From positions 1 to 58,484 of the forward strand of contig JAGQZT010000038.1 of assembly GCA_020435335.1 (NCBI GenBank): a DNA stretch of 58,484 nt, read 5' to 3'. The position numbers and the translations under genes are program-made. The stretch comes from Flavobacteriales bacterium (GTDB lineage: Bacteria; Bacteroidota; Bacteroidia; Flavobacteriales_E; Vicingaceae). Below the pieces are notes generated by a model that was not told the DNA's origin, did not search any database, and worked only from the letters and a program-made list of their open reading frames with translations. Shown piece by piece: positions 16,069-24,300 of this stretch. Numbering within the stretch: the stretch's first letter is position 1; every line of letters begins with the position of its first letter.

Positions 16069-16926
16069 TTACTCAAGAGTTTTTGTTAGTGACTTATAGA
16101 GATCTTCAGAGTTGTCGAGGTTTCTATTATAAAATTTATGATTACCCGGAAACCCTGCAGCTATATTGGCATTAACCCCTTTTACAAAATCGGGATATTC
16201 TTTAAAGTATGTATCTACCAAGATCAATAATTCTTTGTTGCCTTTAGTGTTCCCCGTAACGTAACTTTTATTTGAAAACGACTTAGAATTTGCAATAGGG
16301 TTTTTACCCTCAATGAATTGTAAACCCAATTTACGATCAAAGACGTAGTATTCCATAAATGCACCATGCTCCAGCGTCATTACTGATGTTAGTATTAAGA
16401 TATAATCTTTCGTATATGCGATAACATGTGCTCCTTCACGGTAATCCTTAAATTCGATTTCTTTAAATCCGTACTTAAGGTATAGTCCTGTCTTTTTACT
16501 TATACCCACAGTATATCGTATTTCATTAGGTGCTATAATAGCTTTTACATCAACAGTTTTTAAGTGTTCGGTTTTGCTTTTACCACTCTCATCAAAATAA
16601 GAGAATGATGTTGTATGATATACTTCTGTATGAGTAGTAGCACCACTTATTACTTTACGTTTTGAGCCATCCCAAAAAAGTATTGTGCCCTCATTCGTAG
16701 TAGCTACCGGTTCGTTTAAATTGTACATTTCTATGTACATATCGACCTTAGTACTATCCTTGATATATGTTTTCCGTTCCTTTTCAGTAAGTGGCCTTTC
16801 TTTTGCAATCTTCTTTGTTGCCTCCATTCTCTCTTTTAATACATTTACCCTTTTTTCAGCAGCATCTCTTTGGGCAGTTAAAAAGGTATAGGATAGTAAT
16901 GTTGTGGTTAGAATTAAATATTTCAT
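16069..16926 (-). CDS. AT-rich hypothetical exported protein
   Basis: I do not recognise this 285-residue protein. It has a signal peptide (MKYLILTTTLLSYTFLTAQ), then a charged helical segment (about 20-60: AEKRVNVLKERMEATKK, LTEKERKTY), then a probably beta-rich body with no cysteines or catalytic signature. The DNA is visibly richer in A+T than recJ and lptB on either side, with many AAA, ATA and TTA codons where neighbours use CTG and GCC. That suggests recent acquisition or relaxed selection. The stop codon abuts the recJ stop with no intervening base. It lies 24 bp upstream of nothing on its own strand except lptB's end, so it may be read from its own weak promoter within or beyond lptB. 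Confidence 0.72.
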   Translation of the reverse strand: MKYLILTTTLLSYTFLTAQRDAAEKRVNVLKERMEATKKIAKERPLTEKERKTYIKDSTKVDMYIEMYNLNEPVATTNEGTILFWDGSKRKVISGATTHTEVYHTTSFSYFDESGKSKTEHLKTVDVKAIIAPNEIRYTVGISKKTGLYLKYGFKEIEFKDYREGAHVIAYTKDYILILTSVMTLEHGAFMEYYVFDRKLGLQFIEGKNPIANSKSFSNKSYVTGNTKGNKELLILVDTYFKEYPDFVKGVNANIAAGFPGNHKFYNRNLDNSEDLYKSLTKTLE

Positions 16927-16950
16927 ATTATTTATTAAAATACTTTTGGG

Positions 16951-17682
16951 TTACACCTTCCTCCTCAACTCGAAATTCTGGCCCAGATATACCCGGCGTA
17001 CCTGTTCGTCGGCAGCGAGCTCCTCGGCAGTGCCTTGTTTCAGGATGCTTCCTTCAAAGAGTAAATAAGCGCGATCAGTAATACTGAGTGTTTCCTGTAC
17101 ATTGTGGTCGGTAATGAGAATGCCGATGTTCTTGTCCTTGAGCTTGGCTACGATGCTCTGAATGTCTTCCACGGCAATCGGATCCACACCGGCAAAAGGT
17201 TCATCCAGCAGAATGAATTTCGGGTCGGAAGCCAACGCCCGGGCAATCTCCGTACGACGTTTCTCACCACCGCTCAGGTTGTGTCCTAAATTCTTGCGCA
17301 CATGATTCAAACTGAATTCTTCGAGCAGTTCTTCCAGCCGTCGTTTTTGTTCTTCCTTGCCGTAAGGCATCATCTCCAGAATGGCAGAAATATTATCTTC
17401 CACACTCAACTTCCGGAACACGGAAACCTCCTGAGGCAGGTAGCCGATCCCCATTTGGGCCCGCTTGAACATGGGGAGTTTGGTGATCTCCTGGTTGTCG
17501 AGGAATACCTGACCTTCGGTGGGCTGGATCAAGCCCACGATCATGTAGAACGATGTGGTTTTACCGGCGCCATTCGGACCGAGTAATCCCACAATTTCAC
17601 CTTGCTTTACATCAATGGAAACACCTTTTACGACGAATCGTTTCCCGTATTTTTTGATGATGTTTTCGGCTCGGAGTATCAT
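16951..17682 (-). CDS. lptB: LPS export ABC transporter ATP-binding protein
   Basis: LptB is the cytoplasmic ATPase of the LptBFGC complex that pulls lipopolysaccharide from the inner membrane toward the outer membrane. The 243-residue protein begins [15 protein letters not shown] and has Walker [12 protein letters not shown] (about 34-44), the signature [15 protein letters not shown], Walker [16 protein letters not shown] and the switch His in [12 protein letters not shown]. These phrases are typical of LptB rather than other ABC ATPases. The ATG at 17682 is preceded at four bases by a TATCTTTA box. Partners lptF/G are not in the window. It is separated from tatC by a repeat-containing gap. 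Confidence 0.95.
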   Translation of the reverse strand: MILRAENIIKKYGKRFVVKGVSIDVKQGEIVGLLGPNGAGKTTSFYMIVGLIQPTEGQVFLDNQEITKLPMFKRAQMGIGYLPQEVSVFRKLSVEDNISAILEMMPYGKEEQKRRLEELLEEFSLNHVRKNLGHNLSGGEKRRTEIARALASDPKFILLDEPFAGVDPIAVEDIQSIVAKLKDKNIGILITDHNVQETLSITDRAYLLFEGSILKQGTAEELAADEQVRRVYLGQNFELRRKV

Positions 17683-17686
17683 GGGC

Positions 17687-17694
17687 TAAAGATA
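17687..17694 (-). promoter_or_regulatory. -7-like promoter box of lptB, four nt before ATG
   Basis: Reverse-strand TATCTTTA (one base off TAnnTTTG) then GCCC then ATG. Same four-base spacing as at six other genes in the window. No clear -33 TTG. Confidence 0.45.
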
Positions 17695-17760
17695 GTATTT
17701 TTTAATCGATCAGATAGTATTAACGATCATTCGCAAAGCTTATTACCAGGTTCTGTGATT

Positions 17761-17850
17761 TCGAGTGATTTCTGTTTCTTGCTTCTCGATACTTTGCCGG
17801 CTTAGGGCGGACAACACTCGAAGGGACAGAAACAAAAATTGTATCGAGAA
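17761..17850. repeat. Imperfect inverted repeat in the tatC-lptB gap
   Basis: TTCTCGATAC (17783-17792) is a perfect inverted copy of GTATCGAGAA (17841-17850). TCGAGTG (17761-17767) pairs with CACTCGA (17815-17821), and TTTCTGT (17770-17776) with ACAGAAA (17826-17832). The interleaved arms look like two head-to-head copies of a short palindromic element rather than one terminator. No long T run follows on either strand. It is the main content of the 193-bp gap. Confidence 0.6.
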
Positions 17851-17875
17851 CAGTTCTATACAGCACTTAAGCAAC

Positions 17876-18688
17876 TTAATGAGCAGCTTTTTTATTTACG
17901 ATCTTCGAAATGTAGATGCTGAATTCGTAAAGGATCAGCAAAGGAATACTTAACAAGACCTGACTGGAAACATCCGGTGGTGTGAGGATGGCAGAAACTA
18001 CCAACGTGATGACCACGGCATGTTTGCGGTATTTTCGCATAAATTCCGGGGTCATGATTCCGATCTTGGACAGGAAATAAACCAATAAGGGCAGCTCGAA
18101 TACCAATCCGCAGACCAGCGTTACCGTTGTGACGGTGCTGATGAATGATTTGAGGTCGATTTGATTGGTCACACTTTCACTGATCTGATAATTCCCCAGG
18201 AATTGAACGGATAGTGGAGAAACAAAATAATAGCCGAATAAAATTCCCATTGTAAACAACAAGCTTCCGGAAAAGACCAGGTAACGGGCATATTTCTTTT
18301 CTTTTTTCTCCAGCGCAGGGCTGATAAATCGCCAAACCTCGAACAAAATGTAGGGAAAAGCGAGAATAAGTCCGGCTACTAGAGATGTGACGATGTGAGT
18401 GGAGAACTGTCCGCTCATCGTAATGTTAATGATGCTGAATTTGATGTCGTCCATGCACAAAGCATCACCACGGCCAAGCAGGTGGGAGATGTCGCAGAAC
18501 AAGCGATAGGTCCAGAAATCGGCGTTTTTTTGAGCCAGGATCACATCATCGAAGATGAACTCCTTGAAAATAAATGCTGCAATGGCGAAAACAAGGATCA
18601 CAATGGTTGATCGTACCAAATGCCAGCGCAAAACCTCGATGTGATCGAGGAAAGACATGTCACCTTTATTGCTTTGTTCTTCGCTCAT
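17876..18688 (-). CDS. tatC: Sec-independent (twin-arginine) translocase subunit TatC
   Basis: TatC is the inner-membrane receptor of the Tat pathway, which exports folded proteins with RR signal peptides. The 270-residue protein begins with the family hallmark MSFLDHIEVLRWHLVRS (about 10-26) and has six hydrophobic segments, with FPYILFEVWRFISPAL near 110-125 and ending in a membrane-proximal helix. An insertion of about 40 residues between the first two helices (FCDISHLLGRGDALCMDD) is common in Bacteroidetes TatC. No tatA/B gene is beside it. A TAAATTTG box lies 8 nt before the ATG. Confidence 0.95.
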   Translation of the reverse strand: MSEEQSNKGDMSFLDHIEVLRWHLVRSTIVILVFAIAAFIFKEFIFDDVILAQKNADFWTYRLFCDISHLLGRGDALCMDDIKFSIINITMSGQFSTHIVTSLVAGLILAFPYILFEVWRFISPALEKKEKKYARYLVFSGSLLFTMGILFGYYFVSPLSVQFLGNYQISESVTNQIDLKSFISTVTTVTLVCGLVFELPLLVYFLSKIGIMTPEFMRKYRKHAVVITLVVSAILTPPDVSSQVLLSIPLLILYEFSIYISKIVNKKAAH

Positions 18689-18696
18689 AAAGGAGA

Positions 18697-18704
18697 CAAA
18701 TTTA
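18697..18704 (-). promoter_or_regulatory. -7 promoter box of tatC
   Basis: Reverse-strand TAAATTTG matches the consensus and ends 8 nt before the ATG at 18688. It lies in the 51-bp gap after the manC-like gene and would give tatC its own short-leader transcript. Confidence 0.45.
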
Positions 18705-18739
18705 AATAAATAAACAATAGGGCTAAAAATAAGATGAAC

Positions 18740-19825
18740 CTAGTAGTATCGCTTATCTTTACTTAGTTTGATATCCTTCACGAACTCCTTGATCTGCTGC
18801 TCGTCCTGTTTCTTGCATACCAACAGGATGTTGTCCGATTCCACAATGATGTAATCTTTCAATCCCTGAAGCACAACCAGTTTGTTTTTCGGAACGTTAA
18901 CGATGTTTCCTTTGGATTCGTAAAGCATCACATTTTTTCCGACCACGGCATTTTTGTGTTCATCGAGTGGCAGGTGCGTGTAAATGGATCCCCAGGTTCC
19001 GAGGTCGCTCCAGCCGATATCGGCACTGATGACGTAAACGTTCTTGGATTTTTCCATGATGCCGTAATCGATTGAAATGCTTTTGCAGGTGCCGTAAGCC
19101 TCACGGATAAAGGCTTCTTCTTCCTGCGTGTTGTACTTGCCGGTTCCGGCAGCAAAAATCTGACTCATGGATGGCAGCAGGTTTTCATATGCTGCCAGTA
19201 TGCTTTTTACGCTCCAGACGAACATGCCCGAATTCCAGCAGAAGTCACCACTTTCGATAAACTGCTTGGCGAGTTCCAGATTAGGCTTTTCGGTAAAGGT
19301 TTTTACTTTTTTGATGCCCGATCCATTCTCCGATTCGTGATCAAACTGGATGTAGCCATAGCCGGTATCAGGCCGGGTAGGTGTAATCCCCAGTGTAAAT
19401 AAAGCATCGTTTTCGGCGGTATAATTCAGGGCCAAATTGATGACCCGGACAAATTCGTCTTCTTTCAGGATCAGGTGGTCGGCAGGTGCCACAACAATGT
19501 TGGCATTCGGGTTTATGGCAGCAATTTTATGGCTGGCGTAGGCTACACATGGGGCTGTGTTGCGCATGCTGGGTTCACAAACAACCTGATCTTCCTTGAT
19601 GCCGGGTAATTGCTCAAGTGTTAAATTTTTGTAGATCTCGTTGGTAACGATGTAGATGTGTTCTTCCGGGCAGATTCTCTTAAGCCTGTTGTAAGTCTGT
19701 TGGATGAGGGTTTCTCCTGTGCCCAGAATATCCAGGAACTGTTTGGGATGGTCGGTACGGCTCATGGGCCAGAAACGGCTTCCGATGCCGCCGGCCATGA
19801 TTACGCAGAAATTGTTCTTGTTCAT
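18740..19825 (-). CDS. manC: Mannose-1-phosphate guanylyltransferase
   Basis: The enzyme makes GDP-mannose from mannose 1-phosphate and GTP, feeding glycan and O-antigen synthesis. The 361-residue protein starts with the nucleotidyltransferase signature VIMAGGIGSRFWPMSRTDHPKQF (about 8-30; quoted in part) and has VVAPADHLIL near 110, RPDTGYGYIQF near 150 and FTEKPNLELA. It lacks the C-terminal isomerase (cupin) domain of bifunctional ManC/AlgA, so it is the single-function form usual in Bacteroidetes. It starts 2 bp after the aminotransferase stop and is probably in the same operon, although no pathway link is obvious. Confidence 0.93.
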   Translation of the reverse strand: MNKNNFCVIMAGGIGSRFWPMSRTDHPKQFLDILGTGETLIQQTYNRLKRICPEEHIYIVTNEIYKNLTLEQLPGIKEDQVVCEPSMRNTAPCVAYASHKIAAINPNANIVVAPADHLILKEDEFVRVINLALNYTAENDALFTLGITPTRPDTGYGYIQFDHESENGSGIKKVKTFTEKPNLELAKQFIESGDFCWNSGMFVWSVKSILAAYENLLPSMSQIFAAGTGKYNTQEEEAFIREAYGTCKSISIDYGIMEKSKNVYVISADIGWSDLGTWGSIYTHLPLDEHKNAVVGKNVMLYESKGNIVNVPKNKLVVLQGLKDYIIVESDNILLVCKKQDEQQIKEFVKDIKLSKDKRYY

Positions 19826-19827
19826 CG

Positions 19828-21123
19828 CTATACTGCTTTTAGTTGACTTAAAGCAGTCTCTAATTTAGTAAATAATTCGTCAATTTCCTCATATACGGCC
19901 GTTCCAACGGAAAGCCGGTACCAGGGTGATTTCCTTGGAGCTCCGAAAGCGTAGAATGGAACAATGGCCAATCCGGCTTCATTCAGCAAGTATTGTGTCA
20001 CATCTTCGGTTGTGGAAAGTTCTTTTCCATCGGCAGTTACGTGTTTGGTCAGGTCGAACTTCACCGTCAGATAAATGGCAGCCTGAGGGGCAATGGCATC
20101 AACCTGATACCCTTTTTCTTTTAAGGCGATCATGCCTTCGTAGAAAGCCACCAAACGTTTGTTGATCTCATTTTTGAATGAGAAAAGGTAATTCTCGATC
20201 TGCTCGTTGTTGTTCAGATAATGAGCAGAAGCGACTTGTTCGGCTTTGGGCGACCAGGCTCCGATATGACTCAGAATGGCACGCATTTTATCGATCAGCT
20301 TTTGTGGGCCGAATGCCCAGCCGACGCGAACACCGGTGGCCGCGAATGCTTTTGACATTCCGTCGATGAAGATGGTGTACTTTTTCATTTCAGGGTTGAT
20401 GGTAACCGGATCGAAATGACGGGTTTCACCATGTGTCAGGGTCCAGTAAATCTGATCGAACATCAGGTAAACCGGTTTGCGGTCATCACCACGTTTACGA
20501 TTTTCTTCGATGATCAGGTCACAGATTTTGCGTAATCCGTCTTCAGTGAAAACAGTTCCTGTAGGGTTCAGCGGAGAACACAATGCAACCAGATTAGCTT
20601 CCGAAATGTGAGGTTGAATTGATTCGGCCGTTGGCATAAAATTGGTTTCGGCCGTCGTTTCAATCAGCACTTGCTTACAGTGTGTGAGGTGTGAATAGTG
20701 GTTGTTGTTCCAGGAAGGTACCGGAAAAACTACCGTATCACCCGAATCCAAAATAGTTTGAAACGTTGCATAGATCAGTGGCCGTGCACCACCTGAGATT
20801 AAAATCTGGCTGGGTTTGTATTCCAATCTTTCATTAACATGTAAAAAGTGGGATACGGCTTCACGTAATTCCTCGATGCCGTTTGCAGCCGGATAATTGG
20901 TCTCATCAGCCTGATAGGCCTTGATGATCTCTTGCTTTAATTCGGCAGGAATAGGGAAAAGTTTAGGGTTAAAATCACCGATGGTCAGGTTGTAGATTTT
21001 CTCGCCGTTTTTAATCTTTTCTTTGACTTCGCCGGCCAGTTTAATGATCTCCGAACCAACAAGGTTTTCGGCCATTTCTGACACACGTTGATTGACAAGG
21101 GGTTCCATGAGTGTTGTATCCAT
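19828..21123 (-). CDS. Class I/II PLP-dependent aminotransferase
   Basis: The 431-residue protein has the fold-type I aminotransferase pattern: NLTIGDFNPKLFPIP near the N-terminus, SGGARPLIYATFQ, CSPLNPTGTVF with the cofactor-stacking Asn, FDQIYWTL, and the PLP lysine in IDGMSKAFAATGVRVGW. It is closest to aspartate-aminotransferase-like enzymes, but the amino-donor substrate cannot be fixed. ATG 21123 is preferred over an in-frame TTG at 21162 because homologous sequence begins after it and the extra 13 residues look like a leader read-through. The gene is directly followed (2 bp) by the guanylyltransferase. Confidence 0.9.
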   Translation of the reverse strand: MDTTLMEPLVNQRVSEMAENLVGSEIIKLAGEVKEKIKNGEKIYNLTIGDFNPKLFPIPAELKQEIIKAYQADETNYPAANGIEELREAVSHFLHVNERLEYKPSQILISGGARPLIYATFQTILDSGDTVVFPVPSWNNNHYSHLTHCKQVLIETTAETNFMPTAESIQPHISEANLVALCSPLNPTGTVFTEDGLRKICDLIIEENRKRGDDRKPVYLMFDQIYWTLTHGETRHFDPVTINPEMKKYTIFIDGMSKAFAATGVRVGWAFGPQKLIDKMRAILSHIGAWSPKAEQVASAHYLNNNEQIENYLFSFKNEINKRLVAFYEGMIALKEKGYQVDAIAPQAAIYLTVKFDLTKHVTADGKELSTTEDVTQYLLNEAGLAIVPFYAFGAPRKSPWYRLSVGTAVYEEIDELFTKLETALSQLKAV

Positions 21124-21220
21124 TTTAATCGTAATGTTTTGACTTCTCGCGAAGTTAACCAAATCAGTTCGGGAACGGGGGTAGTAGGCGGGGATTAGTT
21201 ATTAACAAAAGATTGACAGC

Positions 21221-21832
21221 TTACCCGACTGGTGTTACTTCCGCGATCCCATGAACCAGGTATTCCCTTTTGCTTGAAAGTTCGGTACACAGGTAGCGGG
21301 TCCTCCTTTTTTTTCCCTTGATGAATATGCGGTTATTGTTCAACCGGAATTGAGCACCTTCGGGAAGATCGGATAAATGCAATGCCGTATTCGAAGCATC
21401 GTAACGCTTGAGTTCTTTGATCAGTTGTTCGTCTCTGGCAGAAGATGCTGCCGGGTTGATCATGTGTTTTCTGAGGATTTCGGTTAATCTATCAGGAAAA
21501 ATGGCGCGATTCAACAAAACCTGCATGAGCCTCCTGAATTCGTTTTTCCATTCTGTCCCATGCGCTTTTACATGGTGTTTGTGTTGGTGCCAAACCAGCA
21601 GATGGGCAAATTCATGGGTCAGGGTAATCAGAAAGGCATATTCGTTGAGGTTGCCGTTCACGCTGATCTTCGGAAGCTCCATGCCTGTTGAAGCCCGGAA
21701 GTCACCGAATTTACTTGCCCTTTTTTTTGGAATTCTCAACTCGAAGGGGCGTTGTTCAAACCACTTTTGTAGAATGGGGAGGCTGGATTCCGGAACGTAG
21801 TTTTTTATTATGTTGATGGGAGAACGGGTCAC
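21221..21832 (-). CDS. SprT-like zinc metallopeptidase-domain protein
   Basis: The 203-residue protein contains the zinc-binding motif HEFAHLLVWHQH (HExxH at about 91-95) followed by HGTEWKNEFRRLM, the SprT-like arrangement. Human SPRTN, with this domain, cleaves DNA-protein crosslinks; bacterial members are mostly uncharacterised. The C-terminal part is beta-rich and lacks the CxxC zinc-ribbon often seen in the family. Its start overlaps the feoB stop by 4 nt, so translation is coupled to the ferrous-iron transporter. Whether the protease uses metal imported by the operon or is only a passenger cannot be told. Confidence 0.85.
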   Translation of the reverse strand: MTRSPINIIKNYVPESSLPILQKWFEQRPFELRIPKKRASKFGDFRASTGMELPKISVNGNLNEYAFLITLTHEFAHLLVWHQHKHHVKAHGTEWKNEFRRLMQVLLNRAIFPDRLTEILRKHMINPAASSARDEQLIKELKRYDASNTALHLSDLPEGAQFRLNNNRIFIKGKKRRTRYLCTELSSKREYLVHGIAEVTPVG

Positions 21833-23769
21833 GAGAAAAGTTGGTAAACGATAAAACTACCCAAATAAGCCAAAATTCCCATATAAATCAATTGAATGAT
21901 CGGCCACTTGATGGAATTGGTTTCCCGGTAAACAATAGCCAGTGTGGCCATACACTGCATGGCAAATACGTAAAAGATCAATAATGAAAAGGTTGTGGCT
22001 CTGGTATAAAGCCGTTCACCGGTTTGAGGGTTTTTGGCAGCCAGCATTTTTTCACGAATGGACCGGGTATTATCCTCGCTGCCTACACTGTATAAAGTAG
22101 CCATGGTACCGACAAATACTTCCCGGGCGGCAAAGGAGGTGATCAGCGAGATACCGATTTTCCAGTCGAAGCCTAATGGTTTGATGGCCGGTTCTATCGA
22201 TTTTCCAATGATTCCGGCATATGAAACTTCCAGTTTTTCGGCAGCCATTGTTGCAGCTATCGATTCGTCTGCCGGATTGGCCTGAGCATATTTCGCCTCG
22301 ATCTCTTCAAAGGCATTTCCCGGAGCGTACGATGACAGAGCCCATAGTACGATGGAAATGGCAATGATGATCTTTCCGGCGTCGACAACGAACACACGAA
22401 CCTTATTGAAGATCTCCAGTCCCACATTCTTCCAGCGTGGTGAGCGATAGATGGGCATTTCGAGGGTAAAAGTGCTCTTGCCTTTCGACCGGATGATCAG
22501 GCTCATAACCCAGGCAGAGGCCAAAGCAGTTAGGAATCCCAGCAGGTAAAGACACATCACCAATAAACCTTGGAGGTTGAAAATGCCAAACGTACTGTCT
22601 TCGGGAACCACCAAGGCAATCAATAAGGTGTATACCGGTATTCTGGCCGAACAACTCATCAATGGGGCAACTAATATGGTAATCAGGCGTTCTTTGTAGT
22701 TTCCGATCGTCCGGGCACTCATAATGGCCGGGACGGCACAGGCGGAGCTACTAAGCAGCGGGATAATGGATTTGCCGTTCAGGCCGAACTGACGAAGGAT
22801 ACGATCCATCAAAAAGCTAACCCGGGCCATGTAGCCGGTGTCTTCCATGATGGTGATGAAGCCGAATAAAATGGCAATTTGAGGAACAAACACAATGATA
22901 CCGCTTAATCCGGCGATGATTCCGTTTACAATCAAGTCGCTCAGAATACCCTTCGGTAATAATCCGGCAACAAAATCACTGAACATCAGGAATCCGTTTT
23001 CGATCAGGTCCATCGGATACGACGACCAGGAAAAAATGGCCTGAAAAATCAGGAAAAGCATGCTGAAGAAGATGAGATACCCGTAAACTTTATGGGTTAG
23101 GATGTTGTCCAGTTTTTTGGTGAACAGAAAGGATTTGTCTTCCCCCACTTTGGTGGTACACTCATTCACGATCTGGTTGATCTTATTGAATCGTAGCATG
23201 GTTTCATCGATCACATTCGAGGAGATGCGTGATTCGGTGAAGCTGTTCTTCCGGTAGGTATAATTGCTGATGGCATATTTCAGATCATCGATCCCTTTGC
23301 CTATTCTGGCATTAAGCGGAATAACCGGGCAGTTCAGCAGGTTTTGGAGCTTGGCAATGTCGATCTCCTGGTTGTTTCGCTGAAGGAGATCCATCATGTT
23401 GAGCACCAGGATCACTTGTTTACCTTTGTCGATAATCTGGCTGCATAGCAGTAAATTTCGCTTCAGGTTCGTGGCATCGGCAACAACTACCACGATGTCT
23501 TCCTCACCGGTTTTTTCAATGTAGTCACGGGCCACCTGTTCATCTTCCGAGTTGGGCTGGAGGCTGTAGCTGCCGGGTAGGTCTACTACTTTAAACCGGA
23601 TGTGGTTGATCGAGAAACTTCCTGATTTCCGTTCAACCGTAACCCCGGGGAAATTTCCAACCTTTTGGTTCATACCGGTTAATGCATTGAATACGGTAGT
23701 TTTGCCGGTGTTGGGGTTGCCAATCAGGACAACTTGTTGAGTGCTATGTGCTGTATCCACCGGTTTCAA
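21829..23769 (-). CDS. feoB: Ferrous iron transport protein B
   Basis: FeoB is the inner-membrane Fe(II) permease with an N-terminal GTP-binding domain. The 646-residue protein has G1 GNPNTGKTTVFN (about 17-28), G3 DLPGSYSL, and G4-like VLNMMD, then gate regions with the conserved Cys (SSACAVPAI and SCSARIPVY) and about eight to ten membrane segments. It is shorter than many FeoB (700-780) mainly through a compact helical linker. It overlaps feoA and the SprT gene by 4 nt each, forming one coupled operon. Control is expected from the palindrome before feoA. Confidence 0.96.
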   Translation of the reverse strand: MKPVDTAHSTQQVVLIGNPNTGKTTVFNALTGMNQKVGNFPGVTVERKSGSFSINHIRFKVVDLPGSYSLQPNSEDEQVARDYIEKTGEEDIVVVVADATNLKRNLLLCSQIIDKGKQVILVLNMMDLLQRNNQEIDIAKLQNLLNCPVIPLNARIGKGIDDLKYAISNYTYRKNSFTESRISSNVIDETMLRFNKINQIVNECTTKVGEDKSFLFTKKLDNILTHKVYGYLIFFSMLFLIFQAIFSWSSYPMDLIENGFLMFSDFVAGLLPKGILSDLIVNGIIAGLSGIIVFVPQIAILFGFITIMEDTGYMARVSFLMDRILRQFGLNGKSIIPLLSSSACAVPAIMSARTIGNYKERLITILVAPLMSCSARIPVYTLLIALVVPEDSTFGIFNLQGLLVMCLYLLGFLTALASAWVMSLIIRSKGKSTFTLEMPIYRSPRWKNVGLEIFNKVRVFVVDAGKIIIAISIVLWALSSYAPGNAFEEIEAKYAQANPADESIAATMAAEKLEVSYAGIIGKSIEPAIKPLGFDWKIGISLITSFAAREVFVGTMATLYSVGSEDNTRSIREKMLAAKNPQTGERLYTRATTFSLLIFYVFAMQCMATLAIVYRETNSIKWPIIQLIYMGILAYLGSFIVYQLFS

Positions 23770-23993
23770 TCCTGAGTTTTTTGAACTTCAATGCTTTTGG
23801 CATCGGCTTTACGGATGCTGATGTGGTTACTTCCGGATGTGATCAATATGGGATCTTTTAGGGGGGCTATGCGTTCTACTTTCACTTCTTCGCCTAAAAT
23901 AAAACCCATCGTAAGCAGTTGCAAGGCAAGGCTTTCGTCGTTGATGTGCTTGATAATAGCACGTTCGTTTTCTTTTAATTGATCTAAAGTCAT
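23766..23993 (-). CDS. feoA: Ferrous iron transport protein A
   Basis: FeoA is a small SH3-like protein that helps FeoB-mediated Fe(II) uptake. The 75-residue product has the family pattern LLTMGFILGEEVKVERIAPLKDP and a C-terminal ISIRKADAKSIEV. It is first in the feoA-feoB-sprT operon, with the feoB start overlapping its last codons by 4 nt. The promoter and 19-bp palindrome upstream match those of sufA. In many Bacteroidetes FeoA is fused or duplicated; here it is a single separate domain. Confidence 0.94.
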   Translation of the reverse strand: MTLDQLKENERAIIKHINDESLALQLLTMGFILGEEVKVERIAPLKDPILITSGSNHISIRKADAKSIEVQKTQD

Positions 23994-23997
23994 CTTT

Positions 23998-24016
23998 ATT
24001 TAGAATAATTCTAAAT
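23998..24016. promoter_or_regulatory. Putative iron-regulator operator before feoA
   Basis: ATTTAGAATAATTCTAAAT is a 19-bp palindrome, symmetric except at the central position. It ends 4 nt before the feoA ATG and starts 6 nt after the -7 box. It differs from the sufA site (1694-1712) at one position only. Iron uptake plus Fe-S assembly under one site fits an iron-sensing DtxR-class regulator. That class is inferred from site length and targets. Confidence 0.72.
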
Positions 24017-24022
24017 AGTGGA

Positions 24023-24053
24023 CAAATTTAGAATTTATTTTAGACCTGAACAA
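24023..24053 (-). promoter_or_regulatory. Predicted feoA promoter (TTG-N20-TAAATTTG)
   Basis: Reverse-strand TTG (24051-24053), 20 nt, then TAAATTTG (24023-24030): a good match to the Bacteroidetes -33/-7 consensus with the same spacing as at sufA and ahcY. The start site would fall at the palindrome's upstream edge. Confidence 0.68.
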
Positions 24054-24071
24054 TGATAATGCTCATTATCA

Positions 24072-24221
24072 CTATCGCCGGGCGGATAATTCGGAAGCTT
24101 CTTTCTGATGCTGGCCCCAGTGCGGGCAGGAATTGCATTTATTTTTACTTCTGAGAAAACAGGAGGAAAGCAGTATGGCGGAAAACGCCAGAAAAATGAA
24201 ATATTTCAAGTTCTTTTTCAT
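24072..24221 (-). CDS. Tiny Cys-containing lipoprotein next to feoA
   Basis: A 49-residue reading frame starts at ATG 24221 (MKKNLKYFIFLAFSAILLSSC) and ends at TAG 24072. It has a basic N-terminus, a hydrophobic core and an LSSC lipobox, so it should be a lipoprotein with mature N-terminal Cys21. The mature part is only 29 residues and holds a CxxC motif followed by proline and tryptophan (CNSCPHW), then two His. A TATCTTTA box lies exactly four bases before the ATG, which supports expression. It is upstream of, and on the same strand as, feoAB, but the feo promoter lies after it. A metal- or redox-related role beside iron uptake is a guess. Confidence 0.72.
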   Translation of the reverse strand: MKKNLKYFIFLAFSAILLSSCFLRSKNKCNSCPHWGQHQKEASELSARR

Positions 24222-24225
24222 GAAG

Positions 24226-24233
24226 TAAAGATA
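24226..24233 (-). promoter_or_regulatory. -7-like promoter box of the tiny lipoprotein gene
   Basis: Reverse-strand TATCTTTA, then CTTC, then ATG 24221. Four-base spacing as at lptB and 50121. No -33 TTG found. Confidence 0.4.
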
Positions 24234-24278
24234 AAAAATGACTGTGAAATAAGCTTGATGAATTCAGTAATAAATATT

Positions 24279-24286
24279 TACCTTTA
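24279..24286 (+). promoter_or_regulatory. -7-like promoter box of the MlaE gene
   Basis: TACCTTTA, one base off the consensus, 14 nt before the ATG at 24301. The rest of the 79-bp gap to the divergent lipoprotein gene shows no other structure. Confidence 0.4.
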
Positions 24287-24300
24287 TCAATTGTTAAGTA

